64,000 bases of DNA, from NCBI GenBank assembly GCA_030035585.1, contig CM057469.1:58731501-58795500 (forward strand), given 5' to 3'. The notes beneath the pieces were generated by a model. That model was given only the letters and a program-made list of their open reading frames with translations. It ran no database searches and was not told where the DNA came from. Within the stretch, counting starts at the first letter, position 1, and each line of letters starts with the position of its first letter. Shown piece after piece: positions 35,422 through 46,567 of this stretch. Position numbers and translations under genes: made by a program. The stretch comes from Dugong dugon (Eukaryota > Chordata > Mammalia > Sirenia > Dugongidae).

Positions 35422-35671
35422 AAATTTTTGAGATACATTAATTTTCTTCTGATGTGTCTCATTTCATTCTTATTAACATTTTTGTTTATGCCTTTTTAAA
35501 ATTCCTTTATTGCAATTTTATTTAGATTTCAGAAGGAAATGGAGATAATCCACTGTGTTCAACTCATAGCATTTACTGGAAGTCCTAACATCACTTCTAA
35601 TGTCAATAACAACCTTGTAAGTTAGGAAGACAGGTTGTATAAAGATTTAATTATTTAGGCATGCTTTCTTT

Positions 35672-36130
35672 CTGTTATTGATGTGTTTGTTCTTTCATTT
35701 AATAACCATTTCTTGACAGTCTAGGTGCTGTACTAAGAACTTGATTGTGGCAGTTAACCAGAGAGATATCGTTCCTGCTCTTATGGAACTTACGTCAGTT
35801 GGGGAATTTAGCTCTTGTTGTGCTTGACTACTAACCGAAAGGTTGGTGGTTCAAATCCACCCAGTGGTACAGTGAAAGAAAGTCCTGGTGATCTACTTCT
35901 CTAAGATCACAACCATTGAAAACCTTATGAAAAGTAGTTCTACTGTGAAACATGTAGGGTCACCATGAGTCATTGTTGTCTCCGTGACAATTTTTTTTAA
36001 GTGTCAAGTAAAATGTGCTTTGTGAGAAAAAATAAATACATAAATAAAAGGGCATGGTAATGACACATAGAATAAAAAGATAACAAGGTGCAAACCAGGG
36101 TGGCTTCCCTGAGATATTAATTAAGTAATT
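35672..36130 (-). mobile_element. L2 LINE 3' end, antisense, split by an AfroSINE
   Basis: The left part reads as reversed L2 3' end: 'gttctttcatttaataacca', 'ctaggtgctgtactaagaac', 'cctgctcttatggaacttac'. After AfroSINE 35803-35995, L2-like sequence resumes with 'aaaataaatacataaataaa' and 'gggtggcttccctgagat'. The order and orientation fit a single L2 interrupted later. Confidence 0.72.
35803..35995 (+). mobile_element. AfroSINE (long form), sense, inserted in L2
   Basis: Head 'ggaatttagctcttgttgtg', 'actaaccgaaaggttggtgg', 'ttcaaatccacccagtggta', long-form middle 'gaaagaaagtcctggtgatc', 'gttctactgtgaaacatgta', tail 'gggtcaccatgagtcatt'. Diverged. Confidence 0.85.
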
Positions 36131-36373
36131 AATGAACTACCAGTAAAATTATACACATGATTATATATCATAAAGTTATATACAAATATGTTACATACTA
36201 TAGAATTACTTCATAGCTGATCCGATACATAAAAAATGAGTAAAATTAAGCATTGTACATCTGAGTGTGACGGATGTGTCTGTGAGAGAAAGTGCTTCAA
36301 GCACAGCGAAAATCATTTTCAAAGACCTAGTGGTGGAAAATAACTTGATATATTCCAGGAACTCAAAGAAGGT
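36131..36373. other. Unassigned spacer
   Basis: Short AT-rich stretch; nothing recognised. Confidence 0.4.
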
Positions 36374-36884
36374 TAGTGTCATGGATTGAATTATGTCCCC
36401 CCAAAAATGTGTGTATCGGTTTGGCTGGGCCCTAATTCCAAGTATTGTGTGGTTTTCCTCCATTTTGTGATTGTAATTTTATGTTAAAGAGGATTAGGGT
36501 GGGATTGTATAACACCCTTGCTAAGGTCACATCTCTGATCCAATGTAAAGGGAGTTTCCCTAGGGTGTGGCCTGTACCATCTTTTATCTCTCAAGAGATA
36601 AAACGAAAGGGAAGCAAGCAAAGAGTTGCGGACCTCATACTACCAAGAAAGCAGTGCCCGGAGCAGTCCTTTGGACCTGAGGTTTCTGCTCAGAGAAGAT
36701 CCTAGTCCAGGACAAGATTGACAAGGACCTTTCACCAGAGCCAACAGAGAAGAGACAGCCTTCCCCTGGAGGTGACACCCTGAATTTGGACTTCTAGCCT
36801 ACTAGACTGTGAGAGAATAAACTTTCTCTTTGTTAAAGCCATCCACTAGTGGTATTTCTGTTAGAGCAGCACTAGATAATTAAG
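36374..36884 (+). mobile_element. Solo LTR relic, MaLR/ERVL-like
   Basis: A 510-base unit beginning 'gtcatggattgaattatgtc' and ending with 'gactgtgagagaataaact', 'ttctctttgttaaagccatc' and 'gcagcactagataatta'. This beginning and end are typical of MaLR-type LTRs. No internal viral sequence adjoins it. Age is moderate: sequence order is well kept. Confidence 0.75.
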
Positions 36885-37369
36885 AAAATTAGCATGCTCA
36901 GAAGATACAAAATGAGAGGCATTTTGCCAAGAATTTAATTGTTGATGTAGTAGGAGAAAGATGACTCAGGTTCTTCTATTTTGTGATTTATTTAAAGTGA
37001 TGTATGAGAGGGTCTTAATCTTTTTCTCTTGTAATTTTCTTGTAATTCTCTTTTAATTCTTTCTGGGAATAAATAGTAATGGGAATTTAGACCAAGATTT
37101 AAGTGAGTGGAATGCAAGAAAGATGAGTCTGTTCTGATACCACATGTTTCCACAACCAAATTAGGTAATACAAGTAGGTAAACAGAGTAATTATGTCAAT
37201 ATAACAGAGAGTTTTCATCTTTTTTGTACAAAATTTTTTCACAGACAAATGGAGTCAAGGTAGTGGAGATAGAATAATAATCTTCAGTAAAAATGGAAAA
37301 ACCCTGTTTGGCTGCTGCATAGAAAAGGGCATTTTTAGCTTTATTTTAGGAACATTAAAATGAATGTCT
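36885..37369. other. Unassigned sequence
   Basis: No gene or repeat recognised in these 485 bases. Confidence 0.4.
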
Positions 37370-38572
37370 GGAACTTCCACTTCCAGCAAGTAGGAATAAC
37401 ATACTTCTGCCTGTTTTTCCCACTAAGTACAACTAAAAACCCTGGTATTATATGTAAAGTAAACATAGGAAGACTCTGAAAGGTGGACTGAAGTAAGACC
37501 AACCATCAAACTCAGGAGCCTGAGGAACAATACGGTGGTGAGTTCCCCGGCTTTCCATTGCCTCATATATTCCAAATATGAAGCTGAAGGAAATCAGCAA
37601 CACAGACATGACAACAGGTATAGACCAAAAAAAAAAAAAAAGAATTCCTCAGCAAAAACCTGCTGTCTCTATCCAAAGGGCCACAAAAGGGGAAGCACAG
37701 CATGACAGACAACTTTTAGACAATAATTGTTCTACTCTAAAAAAAAAAAAAAAAAAGTGGGCAAACATATATCCATGTCAGCAAAGATCTAGCAGGGAGC
37801 CTAGATTTCTTCCCAGTTCAGACTGTAACTAAACACTCAACACTCCTGCTGGGTGCTGTCAGAGAAAACCAAGTAGGAGTCTTCCTACATCCTATGATGT
37901 TAGAAGAGACCATGTAGGGAGCCTGGACTTCCACAACCTCCTGGCAGTAATGAACAGCCCCTTTAGTTTCCCACTAGGTTGGTGTCAGATGAGGTTTGGT
38001 GGAGAGTCAGGACTTCCATTATTGCCTAGCAGTAATGAGCCACTCCAATTGCAAGTGTGAGTGGGGACCTCATGGGGAGCCAGCACTGCCACCCCTACTC
38101 AGCAATTATGAGGAATCCCCCCGGGGTGTTAACTGAGGCCAAGAGGAGAACATAGACTTTGACACTCTCCTGACATTGATGAATCAATGTCCCCATTTCC
38201 CCTCTCAGAGTAATGTCACAAAAAGTGAGCTAATAAAGATTCAAGTAAGATTCGTAGTCTAAGAACATAATATGAAAATGTCCAAGTTTAAATTAGAAAT
38301 CAATCAATATGCTAAGAACTCGAAATATCTCAATGAAAAAAGACAAAACAATAGGCGACAATACCGAGATGACAGATATGCTAGAATTATCTGACAAAGA
38401 TTTTAAAGCATCTATGATAAAAATGCTTGAATGAGCGATTACAAACATGCTGAAAACAATTTAAAAAAAACAGGAAGCTTCAGTTAAGAAATAGAAAATC
38501 CCAGCAAAGAAATAGAAGATAAAAAGAAGAAAACACTAAATCAAAGTAGAATGTTAAAAAAAATGTGAAAGG

Positions 38573-38581
38573 AACCCATAG
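38573..38581. repeat. AfroSINE TSD, left copy
   Basis: AACCCATAG matches AATCCATAG at 38787-38795 and brackets the SINE. Confidence 0.65.
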
Positions 38582-38786
38582 TGAAGTTCCTTGTTGGCCC
38601 AAATGGTTTATGGTCTTGGCTGCTAACCAAAAAGCTGGTGATTTGAGTTCAACCAGAGGCACCTCAGAAGAAAAGTCCAGTGATGTATTCCTGAAAAATC
38701 AGCCATTGAAAATACTACAGACCATGGTTCTACTCTGACATACATGGGGTCACCAAGAGGTGGAATCAACTTGATGGCAACTGATT
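38582..38786 (+). mobile_element. AfroSINE (long form), sense, inserted in old L1
   Basis: 'gttccttgttggcccaaatg' head, 'ttggctgctaaccaaaaagc', 'tgatttgagttcaaccagag', long-form middle 'gaaaagtccagtgatgtatt', 'ggttctactctgacatacat', tail 'tggaatcaacttgatggcaa'. A 9-base TSD with one mismatch flanks it. Confidence 0.9.
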
Positions 38787-38795
38787 AATCCATAG
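38787..38795. repeat. AfroSINE TSD, right copy
   Basis: AATCCATAG, one base different from 38573-38581. Confidence 0.65.
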
Positions 38796-39290
38796 GAGGG
38801 CAAGAAAAAGAAAACCGAATAATGATAAACAAAGTGAACAAGCAGGAAATAAAAACTAAAATGGCACATTTAAGCTATAACACATAAATAATTACATTAA
38901 ACGTAATGGTCTAAACATACCAATGAAAAGACAGAGCTTGGCAGAGTTGGCTAAATTATTTATAAGAAACTCACTTCAAATATAATATAGGCAGTTTGGA
39001 ATTAAAAAGATGAAAAAAGTTATATTGTTCAAGCATTAGCCTAAGCAAAAAGAGCAGAAGTGGCTATGTTAATATCAGATAAAGTAGACTTCAGAGAAAA
39101 GAAAATCACCTGAGATAGAAACATTATATAATGATAAAAGGACCAATATACCAAGAAGCAAAGTAATCTTAACTGTATATGAATCACACAACAGTGATGC
39201 AAAATAAGTGAAGGAAAACTGATAGAATCGAAAAGAGAAATAGAAAAATCCACAATGATCATTGGAGACATCAACATTCCAACATTTGTG

Positions 39291-40329
39291 TATGTCGTGT
39301 TAATTTTTTTTTTTTAAGCCTAGAAAAGCATCTGAGAAAAAATACATTTATTTTGGGGTTACAGGCAAACATATAATGACTTGATATTGTAAGAATAAGT
39401 AAGATTAACCTTATAGGGATAATTGAGTAAGAAAAAAAAGGCTCTCACGTACAAAGCCATCATTAACTTCAGTATTCAATTGTATGGTTGAGAAATATAG
39501 AAACCAAGAGAATAGGGCATTATGGAACTCATATTTTTTAAGTGTTTTAAAGAATGGTTAACTTGGTCAAATGCTACTCAGACTTCAGTTATGATGAAGG
39601 TTCAAAAGTATCTAATGGATTTCAAAAAATGGAAGTCATTGATAATTTGAGAAGATTCTTTCAATTTGTGAGGGCAGAATGAAGATTAGAATATGTTCTA
39701 CAATGAATGGGAAATGAGAAAATAGAGCCCATGAGTTGATAAACTTTTTCAGCAGTTTATTCTTGAAAGTATTTTTACCTGGATAGATTTGGTAATACTC
39801 ACTTCTGTCATGCATTAGCTGTGTAAATTTAGGGAATGCAATATTAAGAAATGAACATAAAATATAACACAAGCAACAATATTTATTTATACCTCACTCC
39901 AAACACAAGCAAACAACTTGAACTAAAATTGTTCTTGGGAAGAGAATATTTTCAAATACTTTGAGAACTTATACAAAAATGTTTAAACCTAAAAGGAATG
40001 GAGATTGGCAGAAGCCCATATAACAAAAAGGTAAGCAGCAATTTGCAGACAGCTTGAGACAATAAAATTTGTTTGTGGTTATTTGTTCATATGGACAAAG
40101 GGTATCTTAAAAATAATGACATCTTAATACTAGTTCAAGCTATGTTTTCAGGTCTGCCTTTTTTTTTCATTGAAAGCCCGTTCCTCCTCTGTCTTGCCTG
40201 AATCTTCAGTGAAATCTATAATACTCAATTACGTTTTATTTGACTGAGCTTATGGGTGTTTGTGGCTGTCTGTGTAAAGTGACTGGCGGGAATTTATTCA
40301 CATCTTTCACATCTGGGTCAATGTACTTC
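39291..40329. other. Unassigned sequence, about 1 kb
   Basis: T tract at 39305-39318; otherwise no gene or repeat recognised. Confidence 0.4.
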
Positions 40330-41303
40330 ATATGACAGAACATGTAGGAGGTTGTATGTAAAAATGGCATGAGGGAGACATCTGACCTCCTCTAGCTTTA
40401 TGAGAGGGAAGGAGAATCAAGATCAACATTCTGAGGCTGATTCTTATGAGGTGGAGATCAGACGTACCTCCTCTCTCCACCATCTTCACCAGTTTTGACA
40501 CCAACCATTCCTCCCACGGCGCTCTCTGCTTCTCTGCTGAGTACTGTAATTCATTGCAATGGCCACACAAAACTCACAAACAATACTCGCTATTATGGGG
40601 TTTATTAGAGTAGTAATGTTACAATTCAGGTTCAGGAGCACTCAGGATACACTTCTTCCATCAGGACAGCCTCTTCTCAGCCATGTCCACAGGCATGCCT
40701 ATCTCTGGCCCCTCAGCCTCTGCCCTGCTCAGACAAGTGTTACAAAGCTCTTTTAGCTCCGTCGGTAAGTGCCCAGAGGCACCCCACTCCTCCAGTAAGC
40801 CTTAGCCTGAAGGCATTCAGTTCTAGCTCCGTGGGTTGGCAAACCTAGCTGCACCAAGTGCCCAGAGCACCCTACTCTGCCAGCAAGTCTCTTGCCTCGA
40901 GGCACTCAACTTTCTTGTTCCGTGGGCCACGAAGCCCACTGTGCTGTCGCCTGCCTGTATCTCCTGCCAGTCTTTCCTGCTGCTGTTTCTCTGCCACCAC
41001 TTCTCACTGTCTTCATTGTTACAGAACTCTCTCTCTCTCTCAGTCTCCTGGTTCCAGGAGCTTCTCAGCACAGTGATCCTGAGTCCAAAGGATACACTCT
41101 ACTCTTGGCTCTTCTTCCTTGGTTGTAGTGAGATCCTTCTTCTCCCACCCCTGGGAAGGCTCATTTTAAGCTTAGTAGGATGGCAAAACTGATGAATCCC
41201 CTCATTAGGGTTCCATATATCTTATTAGCATGGTCCCACCAAATCATTTGGTGGGAGTTACAAAGACTATGGCTAGAAGGGCCATATTTCACAATTCATT
41301 GCA
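40330..41303 (-). mobile_element. LTR-retroelement relic, antisense LTR plus possible internal edge
   Basis: From about 40545 to 41303 the minus strand has LTR-like features: about 750 bases, TG...CA-type ends and an AATAAA polyadenylation-type word near its 3' end (plus-strand 'ggtttattag' at 40599-40608). An 11-base word AATTCATTGCA occurs at 40548-40558 and again at 41293-41303. The adjoining 40330-40544 may be the edge of an internal region. Family uncertain (ERVL-like is one option). No coding capacity was recognised; it is an incomplete fossil. Frames at 40823-41192 on both strands are not genes. Confidence 0.5.
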
Positions 41304-41400
41304 CCTCATTGTGTAACTCTTGGGAATAAATTTGGACTTCCACAAGTATGGGTTTGGGGCTTTACTCCCATTGTATATTCATTACAATAACAAACAAACA

Positions 41401-41601
41401 AAAAATTGTTGCCTTCAAGTCGATTCTGACTCATAGTGATCGTGTAGGACAGAGTAGAACTGTCCAGTAAGGTTTCCGAGGCTGTAATCTTTATGGGAGC
41501 AGACTACTACTTCTTTCTCCCATGGAGTGGCTGGTGGGTTTGAACTGCCAATCTTTTAGTTAAATGCTGAGTGCTTTAGCACTGTGCCACCAGGGTTCCT
41601 T
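41401..41601 (-). mobile_element. AfroSINE (long form), antisense
   Basis: 'gttgccttcaagtcgattct', 'gactcatagtgatcgtgtag', 'gacagagtagaactgtccag', middle 'gaggctgtaatctttatggg', 'ggtgggtttgaactgccaat', head end 'ctgtgccaccagggttcctt'. Essentially complete, preceded by an ACAAACAAACAAA tract. Confidence 0.93.
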
Positions 41602-42204
41602 ATACTCATCATAAGGAGGAAATATTCCTATGTAGTCTGGTTTATACTTTAATGTGTGTATTCATCATTTCTCTCATGCTCATTCATTCAGCTGATATCT
41701 TTGGATCATTCAGTTTACCACTGAGAATATATATAATATACATATTTTCTAATTTAGTATTAAATTGTCCACCCAGACCAGTGTCTAACCTATTAATTCC
41801 ATAGAGTCCAAAGAATTTCACAAGAAAATAGGATCAATAATTAAAAACAGGCTTTAGTTTCCTTATTCTTTAGCATTATAACTACAACTAAGTTTATTAC
41901 ACTTGTTAGGGGGCTACACTCATATTAAAAGTAATGATTTTCATCCTTGCTTTACAAATCTTGATGATTCTAGTTAATATGTATGACTTCCTATTCCTAC
42001 AAGATCCATTTAAAGTTCTGCAATGCCTTCCCCATCTTTACCACAAAGGGATCAAATTCAGAGTTCAGATTTTGACAGTATCTACTGTATTCTGTTGAGT
42101 TAGTTTCATACTTACCTTCCAAACTATTAGCTACTATATATTACTGACATGGCTCTCCCCATTGCTTAAAATGTTGATAGTTCTGCTCTCTTCCTATTTC
42201 TAAG
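41602..42204. other. Unassigned sequence
   Basis: No gene or repeat recognised. Confidence 0.4.
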
Positions 42205-42317
42205 TGTATGTTGTTGTTTCTTGAGTCAGCTCTGACTCATACAACTTTATGAATAACAGAACGAAATGTTGCCCAGTTCTGTGCCGTCTTCATGGTTTTT
42301 GAAAAAGGGTTTCCCTT

Positions 42318-42325
42318 GTTTTTAT
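42318..42325. repeat. AfroSINE TSD, left copy
   Basis: GTTTTTAT, repeated exactly at 42489-42496, brackets the SINE inside the RTE copy. The word is of low complexity. Confidence 0.6.
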
Positions 42326-42488
42326 TGATCCCCTACCTGGTGACACAATGGTTAAGGGATTGGCTGCTAACCAAAAGTTTGGCAGTTCAAATCCACCGGC
42401 TTCTTCTTGGAAACACTAGGGAGCAGTTCTACTCTGTCCCATAGGGTCACTATGAGTTGGAACAGACTCGATGGCAACTGGTTTTTTG
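42326..42488 (+). mobile_element. AfroSINE (short form), sense, inserted in RTE
   Basis: Head 'ctacctggtgacacaatggt', 'ggctgctaaccaaaagtttg', 'cagttcaaatccaccggctt', 'cagttctactctgtcccata', tail 'ggaacagactcgatggcaac'. It lies opposite to the RTE orientation. Confidence 0.92.
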
Positions 42489-42496
42489 GTTTTTAT
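42489..42496. repeat. AfroSINE TSD, right copy
   Basis: GTTTTTAT, identical to 42318-42325. Confidence 0.6.
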
Positions 42497-43249
42497 CTTA
42501 CCAAAAACATGGTGTACTTTTCTAGAGATTGATCTTTCCTTATGATGTATCCAAAGTAAGTGAGCTGAAGTCTTTCCATCTTCACTTTTAAGGGACTTTC
42601 TTGTTTTATTTCTTCTAAGACTGATTTGTTCATTCTTCTGGCAGTCTGTGGTATATTTAATATTATTTGCCAACACCATAATTTAAATGCATCAATTCTT
42701 CTTTTGTCTTCTCTTTTCATTGTCCAGCTTTCACAGGCATATGAGGTAATTGAAAAGACTATGGCTTGGGTCAGGCACACCTTAGTCACCAAAGTGACAT
42801 CTTTGCTTTTTAGAACTTTAAAGCAGTTTTTTGCAGCAGATTTGCCCAATGCAATACCTTGTTTGGTTTCCTGAGTGCTGTTTCCATGGGTGTTAGTTGT
42901 CGATCCAAGCATAATGAAATCCTTGACAACTTCAATTTCTTCACCATCACCACTTAATAAAGGTAATTTACATTCTATGCTTAGTACACTTTAATTGCAT
43001 AAAGAAATAGATTTTTAAAAGCCTTGAAACAGAAAAAAATACATGAATATATTCACATCTTCTAGTAATTACGAGAAAAATCTTTTCACTTTATCATCCT
43101 CAGGAAGTTAAAAACAAAAACTTGCTCTTTTGAAGATAATATAGTTTTTTATCTGAATGCCTTTATAATTTTGTATATTTTTGACTTTTTATAAATTTGA
43201 TCAAGATATACTTTTTTTAAAAAAAATTGTTGTTACCATTGCTGCTTTT

Positions 43250-43650
43250 GTTTGCTGTTGTATTGCTCCTGCTTGAGGTTTGCTGAGTTTCTTGACTCTT
43301 CTGTGTCTTTCAAGAGTATTAGATTTTCTTGTAAGTTCTCTCTCCAGATATTATTTCTGTCCCATTTTCTCTCTCCTTTCATTCTGAGAGTCCCATTAAA
43401 CATATGTTAGACATTTTCTTTTGTCCAACATGACTTATACATCCCTTTCTGTATTGTCTGTGTCTCTTTGTTCTTTAGTTTGATACATTGACCTATTTTC
43501 AAGCTCACTAATCTTGTTATTCTGATGTGTCTAATGAGCTGTCGATGCCATTTATTGAGTTTGTAATATCAGCTATTGCATTTTTCTGTCCTGGTATATC
43601 GATTTTATCTCTTTTTCCTATATTCCAATTTTCTATTAAAAATCCCCATA
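43250..43650 (-). mobile_element. Old L1 (L1M/HAL1-type) fragment, antisense
   Basis: The plus strand carries a reversed old L1 motif series: 'gaggtttgctgagtttcttg', 'ttctgtcccattttctctct', 'ttttcaagctcactaatctt', 'gtgtctaatgagctgtcgat' and 'atttattgagtttgtaatatcagctattgc' in part. Highly diverged. Confidence 0.6.
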
Positions 43651-44097
43651 ATTCTATGCCTGGATTGTTGACATTTTTTCTTGATTTTTTAGCCATAGAA
43701 ACTAAAAGGGAGAAAATAGAGTTATGAAATTGTAAGAGAGAAAGTAGTTTTGGTGATAGAATTTTAGATTTTGGGATCAAGTTTTCCAAAGCATAATTAT
43801 CTCTAAAGTTTTTATTTACGTGAGTAGTAAATATTTCCTACGTATTTCCTATATACAAATCCATCTTAGTTGTGATGTTCTGTCATCTACGACTACACGT
43901 AGCAAGATGTTAAAATGGGAATATAAAACTCCGTTCTTCAGACCCTGACCCAATACATACATTATTTAACCAATTTTTTTTTTTTTGGAATTTTTTGATG
44001 ATGTCATGTTTTTTCTCTAATGGAATGGATACCGAATCATTGTTTGTTAGCCGTTTTTTTTAAATTTGAAAAATTGAGGTGCTAATTGCAAATAGGC
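43651..44097. other. Unassigned sequence
   Basis: T tract at 43975-43987; otherwise nothing recognised. Confidence 0.4.
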
Positions 44098-44098
44098 C

Positions 44099-44359
44099 AT
44101 ATCAGTCCCATGTTCCATGAAGTACATCAGAAACATGGTACATATTGGTCCCATGGCCCAGGAAGTGCATCACTAACTGTTTTCAGGGAGGCGATCACTT
44201 TATAAAAGATGTCATCAAGGAGGTGAGTACTTTATAAAAGATGTCATCAGGTAGATGACTAATGCAAGCAGGCATATCAGTCCTATGTTCCATGAAGCAC
44301 ATCACACATGCAGTGCATATCAGTCCCATGGCCCAGAAAGTGCATCACAAACTGTTTTC
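44099..44359. repeat. Compound local duplication
   Basis: A unit of about 86 bases occurs at 44099-44184 and 44275-44359 ('ttccatgaag', 'cccatggcccag', 'aagtgcatcac', 'aactgttttc'). Each unit itself contains two diverged half-units of about 43 bases ('tcccatgttccatgaag' and 'tcccatggcccaggaag'). Between the large copies, a 31-base unit with 'actttataaaagatgtcatca' is repeated at 44193-44216 and 44228-44250. No known family was recognised. Confidence 0.8.
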
Positions 44360-45792
44360 TCCCCCAAAATAACTCATTTACTTGAATATTTCTGAATGGT
44401 GGTAACCATACCTTCCCAATAATACAAAGGAAATAGTAAACATACTTGCAAGTGTTACCTCGTGGTACAGAAGCCAAAAGGCACAGAAGTTTCATACAAT
44501 CACCTCTCTAGGAAGCATCCCCAGGACAAATGGCTCTCAACATTCAACTCTGGCGCAGACCAACTACCTTGTTTTTTAGGCAGTTGCACCAGTATCCACC
44601 ACAATGCCAGAATGTACTAAAGTGGCTCAAATGCCTCCTATAAACCTCCAGGGGCAGAAAATGTGAGTAGTAGTTATATATATCAATATACATGAAAGAA
44701 TTAGGGATATACAAGTGTTGTATGTAAGGGAAAGAGACAAGAAAAATCAAATTACTTTAGTAAAATTTACATGTGTTCTGTGTCGTTTTCTATCCCAGGG
44801 TATAGAGGATTAAGGGACAGAAAGAAAATAACTTCCTTCTCATGTCAAGTTTTAAGGACGTTACCCAGAGAGCACGATAGCACAGTAGGATTCTCAGGAG
44901 TGTGAGGCTCACAGTGCTTTCTAATTTATATCTCAGAATTCTAAATATATAACTCCAAGTATAGACCTGATGACAGGGCAGAAGAGTGCATTTCCCACGT
45001 ATCAGATACGGTTTCTAAGTCTTGTTCTAAAACAAGAGTATTTCAAGTCCTTTTCCATTACAGAAGAGCCAGTTAAAAAAAAAAAAAAAAGATATTTTTG
45101 CCAACATTATGGGGCACATAATGTCCCATTTGACCTCTAAGGAGAAGATTTTACAGACTGGTGTTTATGTCACAGGTAATTGACTCTACATTTGGCCCAG
45201 ATTCACTACCATCTTTGCCTAACTAAACAAAAAATGTTATTCTTTAATTTTCTCTTGTCTATGTCTACTCAGCCCTTCCACAGTTAACATGTTTGACCTT
45301 ATAAATATAGGGATTATCTTTTTCTTGGGAGAGGCTAATGCTATAGATCACTCTGACCCCATGATACTTTAGGATTTAAACTACGGATATGATAATCCTA
45401 TAAATCTGCTTCATGTTCTGGAATTTAGAAAATGTTTTCCATTTCTGGCATAAAAGATTTGGGATCTCATTATTCCATCTTTTCTGGTTTAGGTATTACA
45501 CAGTCATTTAATTAGATTAAAAAAAAAAAAATCAGCCAAACTGATACTGGACCAGAGTAAAACAAGAAATGGCAGAAGGCAGATATCAGGGCTCTGATTT
45601 CTAAGTTTATTGAGTTTTAATTATTGGCCTCTTCTTAAGTTTGCCTTTCAGGGGAAGAAATATGTTTCTGCAGAAACCTAACAGTAAAAGTAGTGTGTAC
45701 TTAAAGTTTCATAATTTTCGTATTAGTTGGGATAAGCTACCACAAGGCAGTCTGGTAAAATGGAACTAGTATAGGCTTACAAGTTAAAGGAC
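44360..45792. other. Unassigned sequence, about 1.4 kb
   Basis: A tracts at 45075-45090 and 45520-45531. No gene or repeat family recognised; minus frames at 44283-44750 show no domains. Confidence 0.4.
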
Positions 45793-45948
45793 AAAAAAAC
45801 TTTGCCATGGGCAGAGTAGAACTGCCCCAAAGGATTTCTTAAACTGTAATCTTTACAGAAGCAGATTGTCATATCTTTCTCCCAAGGAGCGACTGCAGAC
45901 CTTTTAGTCAGCAGCTGAGCGCTTAATCACTGTACCATCGAGGCTCCT
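45793..45948 (-). mobile_element. AfroSINE (long form), antisense, internally deleted
   Basis: 'gggcagagtagaactgcccc', 'aactgtaatctttacagaag', 'tctttctcccaaggagcgac', 'gcagctgagcgcttaatcac' and a head end 'catcgaggctcct'. The 3' terminal block with 'gtcgattccgactcatagcg' is reduced to a remnant. Confidence 0.87.
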
Positions 45949-45957
45949 CATATCAAA

Positions 45958-46076
45958 GAAATCTCAGTCTAATTCATGACCTGTTATTTATTAGATGTGT
46001 GTCACTGAGTCCGTCACTTTATCTCTCTATCTCTTTCTTCTAGACTCAAAGATGGGTGCTACAATGGGTATTACAG
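45958..46076 (+). mobile_element. MIR SINE fragment, sense
   Basis: The MIR core order is visible: 'atttattagatgtgtgtcac', 'tgagtccgtcactttatctc', 'tctatctctttcttctagac', 'caaagatgggtgctacaatg'. It matches the pattern of 'tgtgtgacctt...aagtcacttaacctct...aaaatggg'. Old and diverged. Confidence 0.6.
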
Positions 46077-46567
46077 TGTGTTCGTTTGGCCTCATTCTAA
46101 ACCTTGTTACTTGTTCTAATCAGCATTTCAACCTCCAGGAATGTTTGGCTTGCCTCTAATCTGAAAGGCCTCAGTCAAGGGGCAGTTTCTAAAAAGAGCT
46201 CAGTTATCTTTATTGGCCATCAGTACCAGAAATTTTTCAATTTAACATAAGATACTAAAATTTAGGTTTTTATAGGAGAATTAGTGACTTACTGATTAGC
46301 ATAATGAATGTTAAAATGAAATCTCATGGGTGAAATAAACAGTATTCAAAATGCGTGCATTGACTAGAGTATTTTAAAGTCACTCCTTATACTTCCTTGT
46401 ACAAGGTGAGCCCCTTGATTTGAATTTCATTCCTAAGAATGGTCTTATCTCCAACTATCAGTTTTGAGAAAAGTTGGAGGGATATACTTGTCTGACAATG
46501 AAAGTAATGGAATCCTGCCTCTCAAACAGTGTTGCATCTTCCCTGACCAAAGATTTCGGTTAAGATG
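46077..46567. other. Unassigned sequence
   Basis: No gene or repeat recognised. Confidence 0.4.

Larger units (their letters stand above)
37370..39290 (+). mobile_element. Old L1 (L1M-type) fragment, split by an AfroSINE
   Basis: The left part carries old L1 5' and ORF1-type sequence, for example 'gaattatctgacaaagattt', 'aaatgcttgaatgagcgatt' and 'gcaaagaaatagaagat'. The right part, from 38796, matches an L1 endonuclease region ('gaaaagacagagcttggcag', 'gtggctatgttaatatcaga', 'caatgatcattggagacatc'). The ORF1 end is missing between them, beyond what the SINE explains. Short plus frames such as 37578-37832 are not genes. A tracts lie at 37627-37642 and 37738-37756. Confidence 0.72.
42205..42945 (-). 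mobile_element. RTE LINE 3' end, antisense, split by an AfroSINE
   Basis: Minus-strand frame 42912-42493 encodes the RTE stretch after the RT core: 'ALGKSAAKNCFKVLKSKDVT', 'YACESWTMKREDKRRIDAF', 'LWCWQIILNIPQTARR'. The 3' tail portion lies at 42205-42317, on the other side of an AfroSINE. The copy is 5'-truncated and the tail side is degraded. Confidence 0.88.

Noticed and set aside
40836-41192. Opposed frames of 82-118 codons suggesting a small gene
   Set aside because: They fall inside an LTR-like repeat and resemble no known protein.
44099-44359. CRISPR-like array
   Set aside because: Units are diverged, unequal in length and nested, and the sequence is clearly mammalian nuclear DNA.
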